From Paenibacillus durus ATCC 35681 (GTDB lineage: Bacteria; Bacillota; Bacilli; Paenibacillales; Paenibacillaceae), in the NCBI RefSeq assembly GCF_000993825.1, contig NZ_CP011114.1:2108001-2172000 (forward strand): DNA of 64,000 bases, read 5' to 3'. The notes beneath the pieces are model-generated. The model searched no databases, was not told the origin of the DNA, and saw only the letters and a list, made by a program, of their open reading frames with translations. Below are positions 51,364-60,867 of this stretch, one piece after another; the first letter of the stretch is position 1, and each line of letters starts with the position of its first letter. Made by a program: the position numbers and the translations under genes.

Positions 51364-52290
51364 ATGCGTTTTTTTATCGTAGATGACGATGAGGGAGTTC
51401 GTTCGATGTTGGCTGACATCATTGAAGACTACGGCCTGGGGGAAGTTGTCGGCGAACTGGAAGACGGCTCGAGTCTAAGTCATGATCTACTTGAACTGAA
51501 GAAAGTCGATATTCTGATGATTGATTTATTGATGCCAATTCGAGACGGAATTCAGACCGTACGGGCAATAGGCCAGGATTTCAGCGGCAAAATCATTATG
51601 CTCTCCCAAATTGAATCGAAGGATATGATTGGCGAGGCCTACTCGCTGGGAGTGCAGTATTATATCACCAAGCCGATTAACCGCCTGGAGATTCTGGAGA
51701 TTATACGTAAAGTAATGGACCATTTGCGGCTGCAAAAGTCGATGAGCGATATCCAGAAAACGATCCAAGGCTTGCAGTTCGCAAGCTCTCCGAAGAACCA
51801 GCGGGCAGCGGATGACGGGAACAAAATTGTGACGTCCGGCCATTTTATGCTGTCAGAACTCGGAATGATCGGGGAAGCGGGAAGCAAAGACGTATTGGAC
51901 ATGCTGGAGGTTCTGCATCAACTGGAATCGGAAGCGGATAAGTCCTCGTTTACGTTCCCTTCACTTAAAGATATTTTTACAAGCATCGCCAAAAAAAGAC
52001 TTGGACACCGAGCTTCCTCCGCTGAGCTGGGCAAGGAAATCAAAGCCTCGGAGCAGCGGGTGCGCCGGGCCATTTTTCAGACTCTGACTCATGTGGCCTC
52101 CCTCGGCTTAACCGATTACTCGCATCCGAAATTCGAGAATTATGCTTCGAAATTTTTCGATTTCACCGAAATCCGCAAACGGATGATGGAGCTGCAAAAT
52201 GAGGTAGAGCCTTCTCAATCTCAAGTGCGGATCAACACGAAAAAATTTATCCAGGTGCTCTATTTGGAGACGAAACGGTCCATGAGCTAA
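51364..52290 (+). CDS. Response regulator, GlnL (YcbB)-like
   Basis: The 308-residue protein has a receiver domain (FFIVDDDEGVRSMLADI, phospho-acceptor Asp in ILMIDLLMPIRDG, YYITKPINRLEIL) and a C-terminal YcbB-type domain (SLKDIFTSIAKKRLGH, SAELGKEIKASEQRVRRAIF, SLGLTDYSHPKFENYASKFF), as in B. subtilis GlnL, which activates glutamine uptake genes. Here the divergent neighbour is an amino acid/dicarboxylate symporter, the most likely target. ATG 51364 has AAAGGATG. Confidence 0.87.
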   Translation: MRFFIVDDDEGVRSMLADIIEDYGLGEVVGELEDGSSLSHDLLELKKVDILMIDLLMPIRDGIQTVRAIGQDFSGKIIMLSQIESKDMIGEAYSLGVQYYITKPINRLEILEIIRKVMDHLRLQKSMSDIQKTIQGLQFASSPKNQRAADDGNKIVTSGHFMLSELGMIGEAGSKDVLDMLEVLHQLESEADKSSFTFPSLKDIFTSIAKKRLGHRASSAELGKEIKASEQRVRRAIFQTLTHVASLGLTDYSHPKFENYASKFFDFTEIRKRMMELQNEVEPSQSQVRINTKKFIQVLYLETKRSMS

Positions 52291-52316
52291 CCCGAAGCTT
52301 CGCGCATCCCCTATTA

Positions 52317-52353
52317 GGGGTCCCGCCAACATTTAAACAAAATATACGCTAAG
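52317..52353. repeat. Tn3-family terminal inverted repeat (left end)
   Basis: Starts GGGGTCCCGCCAACATTTAA and ends ACGCTAAG, 37 bp long, which fits the 38-bp GGGG...TAAG ends of the Tn3 family. The transposase gene lies inside, to the right. The matching right end was not found. Confidence 0.6.
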
Positions 52354-52384
52354 CCTTCGGATGTGACCGGCTTAGCGTTTTTTC
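52347..52384. terminator. Terminator overlapping the transposon end
   Basis: CGCTAAGCC...GGCTTAGCG followed by TTTTTT on the plus strand. It may end the GlnK/GlnL transcript. Confidence 0.7.
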
Positions 52385-52427
52385 TTACTCTAAGCCCATT
52401 AGTCCGGGCATAGCCCGGACCAACCGG

Positions 52428-55315
52428 TCATTCAACTTCCTGTTGTTTCAACGGTCGTAAGAAATTGAGAGACGTATTCTGCCTAAAATTGAATTTGTAT
52501 TCGCCTAAGAAATTGATGTGCTCCCATCCGAGCGGAGAAATGTGGTTTAGTAGTTCTTCCTGAAGCTTTCCTTGTTTTTTGCGGTGTTCTGTCGCTTGCT
52601 GGAGGTAGACGGTATTCCAAACGCTAATTGCATTGATGATAATGTTCAACGCACTTGCCCGTTGGAGCTGGTCTTGTAGAGCACGTTCTCGCAGTTCTCC
52701 ATGTTTACCGAAAAAAGATCGCTCTGGCCAATGCACTCATGGCTTCCCCTTTGTTCAATCCTCTATGAATTTTTCGCCGTAGCGCCTCGCTTGAAAGGTA
52801 ATCCAAGATGAAGATCGTTTTCTCGATATGCCCCATTTCTCGCAGCGCGGTAGCCAAGCTGTTTTGTCTTGCATAGGAACCGATTTTTCCCATAATGAGT
52901 GATGCTGAAACGGTGCCTTCTCGGATGGAGTGAGCCAGCCGAAGAACATCATCGTAGTTTTCCTGGATGATCTTTGTATTAATCTGTCCGCGCAGCAGCT
53001 TCTCCAATTTAGGAAAATCGGAAGGTTTCCCGATAGCGTAGAGCTTGGAATCAGCCAAGTCGCGCAAGCGCGGCGCAAAGCGAAATCCAAGCAGATGCGT
53101 TAAACCAAAGACTTGATCGGTATAACCGGCTGTATCCGTATAACGCTCCTCGATGGCCAAGTCCGTTTCATGGTGGAGCAAACCATCGATGACGTGTACG
53201 GCATCCCGAGCGTTTGTATTGATGACTTTCGTGTAGAACGTGGAAAATTGGTCGCTCACGAACCGATAAATCGTAGCTCCTTTTCCGGTTCCGTAGTGGG
53301 GATTCGCATCTGCGTGAAGCGCCGAAACTCCGATCTGGACGCGCATTCCATCAGTTGATGAGGTCGTGCCGTTCCCCCAATATGAGGGCAGCGCCAGCTT
53401 GTGATGAAAATTAACAAGAACAGCCTGCGCTTTATTCATTGCGTCTTCGTACAGCCGCCATTGCGCTGTATTGGCCATTTGCCGATATGAAATGCTCGGC
53501 GTGGCTTCAGCCATCTTTGTAAGCCCAATGTTCGTTCCCATTGCCATAAGCGTAGCCATTAGGATCGTCGTTTCTTCCTCGTTCGGAGCGCGGTTACTGG
53601 AAACGTGATAAACTGCTCATGAAAATTCGTCCAGTTGGCTACTTCCATGAGCAGATCCGTTAGCTTGATTCGTGGCAGCAGCTCATAGAGGGAAAGGCTG
53701 AAATTCCGGGATTCATCGGGAACATCTTTCTCCAATCGCTCGATGTGCAATTTCCCGTTCTCCACATTAACGCCGTCCAGCTCGTCAATGTGGTCCGAAA
53801 CCCAGTTTAATCTTTGAAGAAGTGATTTAGTCCGTTCTTCAAGATATTCCTTTGCGGACAAGCTGACGGCAAGCTTTGTAGCGTTAGGATCGATACCATT
53901 CCAATCAGCTTTCGGTACAAGGTACTCCTCGAATCCTTATGCTGACGGCTTCCGACAATGGATACGTCCCCGGAACGAACGTAATTCCGCAGCTCTGTCA
54001 GGACAGCCATTTCGTAGTAATGCGGATTGATCGTTCCGTCATCGTCATAAACGTGCTTTTGTCAGCGGTTCGAAACGAAGTTCAGCGGTGCGCCCTCCGG
54101 AACCTTTCGCTTTCCGGTTTCATTCATATCCCGGATGATATCGACCGCCTTCATTAGCGGCTCTGCCGATTTGGTTGACCGAAACTCCAACGATTTTAGC
54201 AGCGTTGGCGTCTATTTTCGGAGCGCATAGAATTTCCTTTCCAACAAGTCCAAATAGTCATAATCAACGGGTCGCGCCAGCCGTTTAGCTTCTTCCACGG
54301 ATGCGACAAGCTGATCCCATGGCATAACTGCATCAAGCGCAACAAACGGATCAATACCTTCACTTCGGGCCTTAATAAGAGCGGCTCCAAGATCGGCAAA
54401 ATGAACAACCTTTTCGTTGATCGATTTACCATTTTGTTTTTGAAGTTCCTCTTGGGCGCTTCTCCCTTTGGAAAGCAGTATCAAGATCTGCCGGTCGTGA
54501 AACTCGAAAGCCAAGTCTGTCAAATCCTGAATCAATTCCAATAGGTACGCTACTAAAATTGCGTACTTTTTCGGATCATTAAAGCGGCGGAAAGAATGAG
54601 GTTCGTAACGCGAACCGATTTTAGAAAGCTGCCGCAGCCGGTTCGGATGGAAGCCTTTCGTATCAACTTGCAGTTGCAAATCCCGTATATATTCAAGCTT
54701 TTCAATAACCTTCAAAAAGGAATCCTGAGAGCTGGTACCTGGAATTTCCCTTAACCATGCTAAGTAAGTTTTGCTGCTTTCCGGCATGGTGGTTAAGACG
54801 CGATCCAGCTTAGCAATTTGCAATTCTGTCAGTGAACTGCTAAGCAGCTTGAATATTTTTTCTTCTGTCCGTTTGCGAGTTTCCCAAACTGCTCTTTCAA
54901 TCGTGGCCATTGAGGGTAGAATGATTTTACGTTTACGTAAATCTTCGAGTGCGAGCTGAATCAGGTGTAGGGGATTACCGTTTGCCATGGCATGGTTATA
55001 AAGATGCTTGCACAAAGAACGATACTCGCTCAAGTTAAATGTCTGGTAGCCATATTCCTTCCGGATTTCCTCCAGGTGCTCGTATTTCGTTGCTTCCCGT
55101 TCGCCGTAAGATGTAAAAGACTCCACATCGGCATTGATTTGCTTTGCAATATAACGAAGAACTTGAACCGGCACTTCCTTTATATCAGAAAGCGTCCAGC
55201 CAAGATAACGAAGTACACACAGCTGAACGGCAAAGCCGAGTCGATTATAATCTCTGCGCCGCTGCTGGATGATTTCAAGGTCATGCTGTGTAAATGTGAA
55301 ATGAGTACTGATCAA
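52428..55315 (-). mobile_element. Decayed Tn3-family transposase
   Basis: The gene reads leftwards for about 2.9 kb, the size of a 960-990 residue Tn3 transposase, but is split into at least four frames: 55315-54212 (N-terminal DNA-binding part, HFTFTQHDLEIIQQRRRDYN), 54010-53940 with frameshifts near 53930 (ELRNYVRSGDVSIVGSRQHK), 53861-53559 (SAKEYLEERTKSLLQRLNWV), 53559-52705 and 52736-52428. DDE residues are visible: SSTDGMRV, ERYTDTAGYTD and GELRERALQDQ. A left terminal repeat is at 52317; the right end seems lost beside hmp. No resolvase gene was seen. The element is immobile without helper proteins. Confidence 0.88.
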
Positions 55316-55344
55316 ACCGTTCCTCTTTCAATGAGTTTAAAGGA

Positions 55345-56526
55345 CTATTTGTTATCCAGCTGCATAGCCGGACCGAAGAATTCATGGTAAATCTGTTCGT
55401 TCTTTAAACCTATTTCCAATAATCCCCGAATAATGGATTCCATGAATGGAACCGGTCCGCATACATACACGTCTCCGGAAGTATCGATAAACTCCTCCAG
55501 AACTTTGCGCGAGATGTAGCCGTCCGGTTTATCCGAATAGAACGTTTTGTACTTCACATTGCTCATATTTGCTGTATGTTTTTCCACATCGCCTTGAAAA
55601 GCGGCAAGCGCTTCATTGCGCGCAGCATGCAGAAAGACGGTTGGACGGTCAGGCGTTATGGTCGATACCGTCTCTAGCATGCCCATCATCGGCGTAATGC
55701 CGACACCGCCTGAAATAAAGGCCACAGGCTTTGTTTTCGTCGTGTCTAGCACAAATTCACCGGCAGGGGCGCTCACCTCTATAGTATTCCCTTCATGGAC
55801 CTGCTCGTGAAGATAAATGGAGACGACGCCATTTGGATCCTTGTCGGCTTCGCGTTTTACAGAGATTCGGAACTCATCCGGTCTTGGCGCCTGTGAGAGG
55901 CTGTATTGACGGATCATCATGTATTTCTCACCCGGTATGGAGACACGAATGGAGATGTACTGGCCCGGTTTGTATTCCGGAACATTCGAACCGTCTGCCG
56001 GCTTTAGATAGAATGATGTGATGGTGTCGCTTTCTTTTACTTTCCGTGCTACGATAAACGATTTAAAGAAGTTCCAGCCGTTGTCCTGTTCACGCGACTC
56101 TTTGTACATATTGGCTTCAACGCTTATAAAGGCATCTGCGATGACACCGTAGGCTTCCGCCCATGCGCCCAGAATGTCATCCGTCGCCGCTTCCCCTAAT
56201 ACTTCCTTGATCGCTTTCAGTAAATGCTCGCCGACGATCGGATAATGCTCCGCCTTGACTCCGAGACTGACGTGCTTATGCGCAATTTGGACAACTGCCG
56301 GTAAAATATTCTCCAGGTTGTCAATATGGACAGCCGCCGCATAAACCGTATTCGCAAGCGCTGCCTGTTGGCGGCCTTGAGCCTGGTTGGTATGATTGAA
56401 AATATTCAGTAGCTCAGGATGAGCGGCAAACATATTCCGGTAGAACACAGATGTAATTGCAGTGCCGTGCTCTGCCAAGACAGGTGCTGTCGATTTGACG
56501 ATGTCTCTCGTTCTTTGGGATAATAT
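55345..56526 (-). CDS. hmp: Flavohemoprotein (nitric oxide dioxygenase), start codon changed to ATA
   Basis: This enzyme oxidises NO to nitrate using O2, heme and FAD/NADPH. The globin domain shows SVFYRNMFAAHP (B10 Tyr) and VQIAHKHVSLGVKAEHYPIV (heme His), then a ferredoxin-reductase part: RQYSLSQAP (FAD), GGVGITPMMGML and CGPVPFMESI (NADPH). The family start MLSQRTRDIVKS appears as ATA-TTA-TCC (56526) with AGGAG ten bases ahead; no in-frame ATG, GTG or TTG lies before TTG 56478, which would drop helix A. Usual length 390-410; 393 residues from the ATA. Divergent from nsrR with an NsrR box between. A Tn3 remnant abuts the 3' end. Confidence 0.85.
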   Translation of the reverse strand: MLSQRTRDIVKSTAPVLAEHGTAITSVFYRNMFAAHPELLNIFNHTNQAQGRQQAALANTVYAAAVHIDNLENILPAVVQIAHKHVSLGVKAEHYPIVGEHLLKAIKEVLGEAATDDILGAWAEAYGVIADAFISVEANMYKESREQDNGWNFFKSFIVARKVKESDTITSFYLKPADGSNVPEYKPGQYISIRVSIPGEKYMMIRQYSLSQAPRPDEFRISVKREADKDPNGVVSIYLHEQVHEGNTIEVSAPAGEFVLDTTKTKPVAFISGGVGITPMMGMLETVSTITPDRPTVFLHAARNEALAAFQGDVEKHTANMSNVKYKTFYSDKPDGYISRKVLEEFIDTSGDVYVCGPVPFMESIIRGLLEIGLKNEQIYHEFFGPAMQLDNK

Positions 56527-56583
56527 GATGATTCACTCCTTTTTTCAATATCTATAGCTCAACTATAAACTTAATCTAAAATT

Positions 56584-56608
56584 AAAGATATATTTTAAAT
56601 ACATCTTT
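56584..56608. promoter_or_regulatory. NsrR operator
   Basis: AAAGATATATTT and AAATACATCTTT form a near-perfect inverted repeat between hmp and nsrR, like the ATGTATTTTAAATACAT sites known for NsrR. Confidence 0.85.
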
Positions 56609-56682
56609 AACAAAATGGACAAAATATTTAGGTTGATATGTAATAATAATCACATACTATCACTCTCAACAGGAGGGTAATA

Positions 56683-57126
56683 ATGAGACTTACGATGTAC
56701 ACTGATTTTTCACTGCGGATTCTTCTGTATCTGGGGACGAAAGAGCGAAGCGAACGGTCAACCATTCAGGAAATATCGGATGCGTATAACATATCCAAAA
56801 ACCATTTGGTCAAAGTTGCACATGAACTTGGCAAAGCGGGGTATATCGAAACGGTGAGAGGTAGGGGAGGCGGCATCCGGCTGGCGCATGCACCTGAAGA
56901 AATCAACATCGGAGAAGTCATACGGAGGATGGAAGACGATTTCCACCTCGTCGAATGCTTCAATCCCGCCGGAAACGGGTGTCCGATCACCCCGGTCTGC
57001 GGACTGAAAGGCGTTCTCGGGAAAGCGCTGAATGCTTATCTGCAAGTGCTTGACGAATACACACTCGAGGATTTACTGGTGAATAAAAACGGGCTAAAAG
57101 TGATTTTACAGCAGCAGAATGCGTAA
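56683..57126 (+). CDS. nsrR: Rrf2-family NO-sensing repressor NsrR
   Basis: The 147-residue regulator has an Rrf2 winged helix (MRLTMYTDFSLRILLYLGTK, TIQEISDAYNISKNHLVKVA, VRGRGGGIRLA) and the three cluster Cys residues in VECFNPAGNGCPITPVCGLK, which hold a [4Fe-4S] centre. NO breaks the cluster and releases the DNA. It is divergent from the flavohemoglobin gene, its usual target, with an NsrR box in between. ATG 56683 has AGGAGG. Confidence 0.93.
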   Translation: MRLTMYTDFSLRILLYLGTKERSERSTIQEISDAYNISKNHLVKVAHELGKAGYIETVRGRGGGIRLAHAPEEINIGEVIRRMEDDFHLVECFNPAGNGCPITPVCGLKGVLGKALNAYLQVLDEYTLEDLLVNKNGLKVILQQQNA

Positions 57127-57172
57127 AGATCCCGACCAAGACTGACTCTTATATTTTAGGTTTCCACAGCAT

Positions 57173-57206
57173 AGGAGCGGTCTCCCCTGTCAGGTAGATC
57201 GCTCCT
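57173..57206. terminator. Hairpin between convergent genes
   Basis: AGGAGCG...CGCTCCT with extra GATC-type pairing; serves nsrR and the DUF4179 gene. T-run weak. Confidence 0.55.
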
Positions 57207-57218
57207 TGAACGGACTGA

Positions 57219-58351
57219 TTATTGGGCGGCATTCTTAAGGTCGATCCGGATTTCCAGGTCGTCCACAAACTGGCTGTTTTTGATTTCCTTCGGGAAGTCT
57301 CCGTCATTGTTCTTGAACGGTTTCAGGATCAAATATTTAGTCCGACTGCTTGCGGAAGCATAATGCCCGGTTATTGTGAATTTGTTGCCTTGAATAACGC
57401 CTTGGCCGCCCAGACGGTCCAGCAGATGGCCCTGATCGTCGTAAACTGCCACATTCGTATAAATCAGATCATGCTCATCCTGCTTAGAGAGCGGCGTTTT
57501 CGACACTTTTTCCAGAGAGTATTCCAGCCTTGTGGTGATCGGAGTAACATCGACCGCATTTGCGGTAAAGATCAGGTCGCCCGCGGTTTTGACCGCATGC
57601 GGTTTGAGACTGATGACATTGTCAGTCTTCTTCGTAAAAGGAACATTGAGCGTAAAGGTATGATCGATACCGGCCAGCTTCACTTCCACCTTCGCGTCAA
57701 AAGCGTCCGGGGCCGTAATTTTGTTCTTTCGGGCGAAGGGTTAAGGGTTTGCTCAACAATAATCGTATTCGGATGGTCTTTTCCCGCTCCCCAATACTGG
57801 CCTCCTCCGCCTAAAGAGTCAAACTCTCCGCCATTCCCCTTAAAGGTAATAGCGTCAATCGCACTGCTAAGTTTTACGGGACCTTTGTCCGTAACGTACA
57901 TTCCGTCTTTCAGATTCGGCGCCGCCACAGTCAGCGCGTATACAGCGCGGGTTCCGTCGAACACGGTTTCTGTAACTTCCAGCTTCACATCTTTATAGGA
58001 CACGTCGCTGTTAACCTGTGAAGTCAAGCCTTCATTGGCCGCGTTTTGCAGTCCAAGATCACGCTCTATAGAGCTGAACAGGCTGCCGATCAACGGAATT
58101 TGCCGAATGGAATCAGCCATAGCGGGTGAAGCGAAGCCCGAGGCGAACAAGGTTACACCAAGGATGGCTGCCACGGCGCCGGTTCCAAGAAAACGCCGTT
58201 TCCCTGTGCGTTCGGGACGCGCACCGATGTTCATCTTCCCTCCGGAAATTGAGGCATAGGTCTCTTCCAAACGGCCGCGGACGAAATCGGACATTGGCGC
58301 CTCGTTATCCTTTTCTGCTTTCAACTGTTTATCCAGATCAAATTGATTCAT
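57219..58351 (-). pseudogene. DUF4179 anti-sigma-like protein with a one-base frameshift
   Basis: ATG 58351 starts MNQFDLDKQLKAEKDNEAPM, a cytoplasmic part of about 50 residues, one membrane helix (RRFLGTGAVAAILGVTLFAS) and an extracellular DUF4179 domain (DSIRQIPLIGSLFSSIERDL, LEVTETVFDGTRAVYALTV). The frame is lost near base 57720, after LNPSPER; adding one A restores ERNKITAPDAFDAKVEVKLA and continues to 57219. The site is GAAAGAACAAAATT, an A-rich run prone to slippage or sequencing error. The gene follows the sigma factor gene by 3 bp, the usual order for anti-sigma factors. Confidence 0.8.
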
Positions 58352-58354
58352 GGT

Positions 58355-58720
58355 TCATCTTCCCTTCTTCTGTCGGATGAATTTCTTCCATAGTTCGACC
58401 GAAGCCATGTTATCGGAAGAGTCCTGCATTTCCGGAAGTGTCTCCATGGTCACGCTCCGCGAACGCTTTTTTAGAATGGTGCTGCATTCATTAATCAGAA
58501 TCCGGTAGATCCAGGTTTTGAAAAATCCGGGCTCCCGAAGCGTATCCAGTGATTTATAGGCTTTCAGAATCGTCTCCTGCAGCGCGTCCGCTATGTCCTC
58601 GTCCTTTTTAACCATTACGCGTGCGGTATTGTACAGGCCATTTTCAACCTGCCGCGTCAAGCGGATAAATGCTTCACGGTCCCCCTGCTTGGCCAGTTTC
58701 ACCTCTTGCTCCATACTCAT
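58355..58720 (-). pseudogene. ECF sigma factor lacking region 4
   Basis: ATG 58720 with GGAG gives a 121-residue protein. Region 2 is intact: EQEVKLAKQGDREAFIRLTR, YNTARVMVKKDEDIADALQE and FFKTWIYRILINECSTILKK. Region 4, normally about 55 residues with the -35 binding HTH, is missing; the chain ends MASVELWKKFIRQKKGR. This looks like an internal deletion that joined the linker to the last codons. It is probably non-functional for promoter recognition, but it might still bind core enzyme or the downstream DUF4179 protein. Confidence 0.75.
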
Positions 58721-58860
58721 GGTGTCACTCCACCCTCCCTCTGTTTCCTGTGTTGATTTTGTTCTACATGAATTAGACAGTGCAAGTGCCTGAATCGTCA
58801 CATCACAATCAAAAAAATTTCAAAAAAAAACCACGCTCAGCGTGGTTAGACAAAATTTTA

Positions 58861-58970
58861 ATCAATATGTTGAACCATCTCGCTCAAAGCTTTTATCAAC
58901 TGATCATTAACTTGAGCCAAGACCTGTTTATCGATTGGGCTCTTTTGCGAACCGGCAACTTCTGGATATC
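58861..58970 (-). pseudogene. Duplicate of the 3' end of the iron-uptake lipoprotein gene
   Basis: About 105 bp nearly identical to 39413-39520, encoding the last ~35 residues (SPIDKQVLAQ, then NDQLIKALSEMVQHID). Only a few base changes. The rest of the gene is absent; the break comes after AGSQKS on the 58970 side. The remainder of 58721-59061 has no gene. Confidence 0.85.
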
Positions 58971-59061
58971 TAATTGAGTTAACTCATTCTTTAGAAAAAT
59001 TTAATAAATGGGGTTTAGAATATTACATGTTCCAATGTCTATATACGAAAGAGGGGGAAAT

Positions 59062-59949
59062 ATGTTCAAACCCAAAATAATGATGGCGTCCATTGCAATA
59101 TGTGCTCTATGGGCAAATTCTCTGGTGCACCCTGCTGTGAAAAATGTTGCTCTTTCAGCTCCGGCTTCACTGTCCCAGAACAAATCTAGTATTTCCAAAC
59201 CTGCTTCTGAACATATTGTGATTGTCGTCGAAGAGAACCATTCCTCACAGAGCATCCTAAACAATCCCAAGGCTCCGTATATTAACAGCTTGGCCAAACA
59301 GGGGCTTAGTCTTACCAATCATTATGCGATAGAGCATCCGAGCCAGCCGAATTATATTGAATTGTTCTCCGGCTCCAATCAAGGTGTAAATGATGACTTA
59401 ACTCATAAGCCCACTAACCATGCCAACTTGGCCTCTGAGCTCATTAATCACGGATATACCTTTGGCGGCTATTCCGAAGGTTTACCCAAAGTAGGATACA
59501 CGGGTCCTTATGATCTGAAAACAAAATATGCAAGAAAGCATAACCCCTGGGTTAATTTCACCAACTTGCCAGCCAGCATCAACATGCCTTTAACCAGCTT
59601 CCCCAAGGATTACAATCAACTTCCGACCGTCTCGTTTGTCATTCCTAATCTGAACAATGATATGCATGACGGCAGCATCAAGACAGCGGATCAGTGGCTT
59701 AAAAGTCATTTGTCTGCGTATGTCGCCTGGGCTTACAGCCATAATAGTATTCTCATTGTAACCTGGGATGAAGACGATATGAGCAAGCATAACAAAATAC
59801 CGACAATCATTGTCGGCGCCAATGTCAAGAAAGGCTCTTACACGGTGAAGACGAATCATTACTCGGTACTGCGGACTATTGAAAACATGTACGGTCTGAA
59901 TGCTCTCGGAAAAAGCCGGAATACTCAGCCTATTGACATCTGGGAGTGA
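59062..59949 (+). CDS. Secreted phosphoesterase/acid phosphatase family protein
   Basis: ATG 59062 with GAGGGGG gives 295 residues with a signal peptide (MFKPKIMMASIAICALWANS). Phosphoesterase-family (PF04185-like) motifs: IVIVVEENHSSQSIL near residue 53, GLSLTNHYAIEHPSQPNYIE, PTVSFVIPNLNNDMHDGS and ILIVTWDEDDMSKHN, which supply the metal residues, with Asn/His/Asp in the usual order. It removes phosphate from an extracellular ester. The start at 59008 would put extra residues before the signal and is rejected. It is single, with its own terminator. Confidence 0.85.
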   Translation: MFKPKIMMASIAICALWANSLVHPAVKNVALSAPASLSQNKSSISKPASEHIVIVVEENHSSQSILNNPKAPYINSLAKQGLSLTNHYAIEHPSQPNYIELFSGSNQGVNDDLTHKPTNHANLASELINHGYTFGGYSEGLPKVGYTGPYDLKTKYARKHNPWVNFTNLPASINMPLTSFPKDYNQLPTVSFVIPNLNNDMHDGSIKTADQWLKSHLSAYVAWAYSHNSILIVTWDEDDMSKHNKIPTIIVGANVKKGSYTVKTNHYSVLRTIENMYGLNALGKSRNTQPIDIWE

Positions 59950-59967
59950 AAATTCCCTTGAAAATAA

Positions 59968-60005
59968 AACGGCTGATCCTCAGGCAATGTGAGTGATCAG
60001 CCGTT
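59968..60005 (+). terminator. Terminator of the phosphoesterase gene
   Basis: AACGGCTGATC...GATCAGCCGTT hairpin, also able to act on the uppP side. Confidence 0.7.
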
Positions 60006-60048
60006 ATGCTTATCCGCGCAGGCATCAGACGTTGCACTACATTAGAGC

Positions 60049-60867
60049 TTAATTCATCAACAAGTAGATCAAGAATATAGCGGCGAGTCCAAACCGGTAA
60101 TAGGCAAATGGTGCGAGCTTTAGCCGATCTAGCAGCTTCAAGAAGGTGATAACAGCCAGAAGCGCAACGATAAAAGATACGAGGAATCCAGTGATGAAGA
60201 ACCCGGCATCGGCTGTCGTTAATGTATGGTAGCTCTTCAGCAGTTCATAACCGCTCGCGGCAAACATCATCGGGATGGCAATTAGGAAGGAAAAATTGGT
60301 TGCTGCTTTGTAGCTTGCTCCAGCCAGCAGCCCTCCCGCAATCGTCGCTCCGGAACGTGAGAATCCCGGCCACAGAGACAAGCATTGGAATAAACCAATG
60401 GCGATGGCCTGCTTATAGGATAGCTGATCAATGCTCTTCGCCTGGACCGTGATCTTCTTCTTCTGACCAAACAGCATGAATACTCCCCCCAGCACAAGTC
60501 CCGCAAGCACAGTATAAGGAGAAAATAAATACGTTTTGATGAAGGAATGCAGAATGAGCCCGAGCGCCATCGCCGGCAAGCAGGCAAGTATGACATGAAT
60601 AAGATTCAATTTCTGCTTTCCTGTGGTATCTTCATTGTCTGATTCGAACTTGATTAACCCCAGTAAGCCGAGAATCCGCCGCCAGTAAATGACTGCCACA
60701 GCAAGAATGGCTCCCAGCTGAATAATGATTTCGAAGGTGTCGGCTTTTTCACCCTTAAATCCGAGAAGTTCTCCAGTCAAAATGAGATGGCCCGTGGAGG
60801 ATACCGGCAAAAATTCGGTGATTCCCTCCACAATTCCTTGAATAATAGCAATAATGTAATCGTGCAT
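60049..60867 (-). CDS. uppP: Undecaprenyl-diphosphatase
   Basis: The 272-residue membrane protein has eight helices and the BacA/UppP motifs: IIQGIVEGITEFLPVSSTGHLIL (E and PVSSTGH) and LWPGFSRSGATIAGGLLAGA (PGxSRSG). It recycles undecaprenyl pyrophosphate to the monophosphate for cell-wall synthesis, on the outer face. It gives bacitracin tolerance when abundant. Family length matches. ATG 60867 has a modest site (GGAGTC). Transcribed alone. Confidence 0.95.
   Translation of the reverse strand: MHDYIIAIIQGIVEGITEFLPVSSTGHLILTGELLGFKGEKADTFEIIIQLGAILAVAVIYWRRILGLLGLIKFESDNEDTTGKQKLNLIHVILACLPAMALGLILHSFIKTYLFSPYTVLAGLVLGGVFMLFGQKKKITVQAKSIDQLSYKQAIAIGLFQCLSLWPGFSRSGATIAGGLLAGASYKAATNFSFLIAIPMMFAASGYELLKSYHTLTTADAGFFITGFLVSFIVALLAVITFLKLLDRLKLAPFAYYRFGLAAIFLIYLLMN

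Noticed and set aside
52305..52322. CCCC-TATTA-GGGG around the Tn3 end as a target duplication between two abutting ends
   Set aside because: The sequence left of it does not match the terminal repeat beyond the four G.
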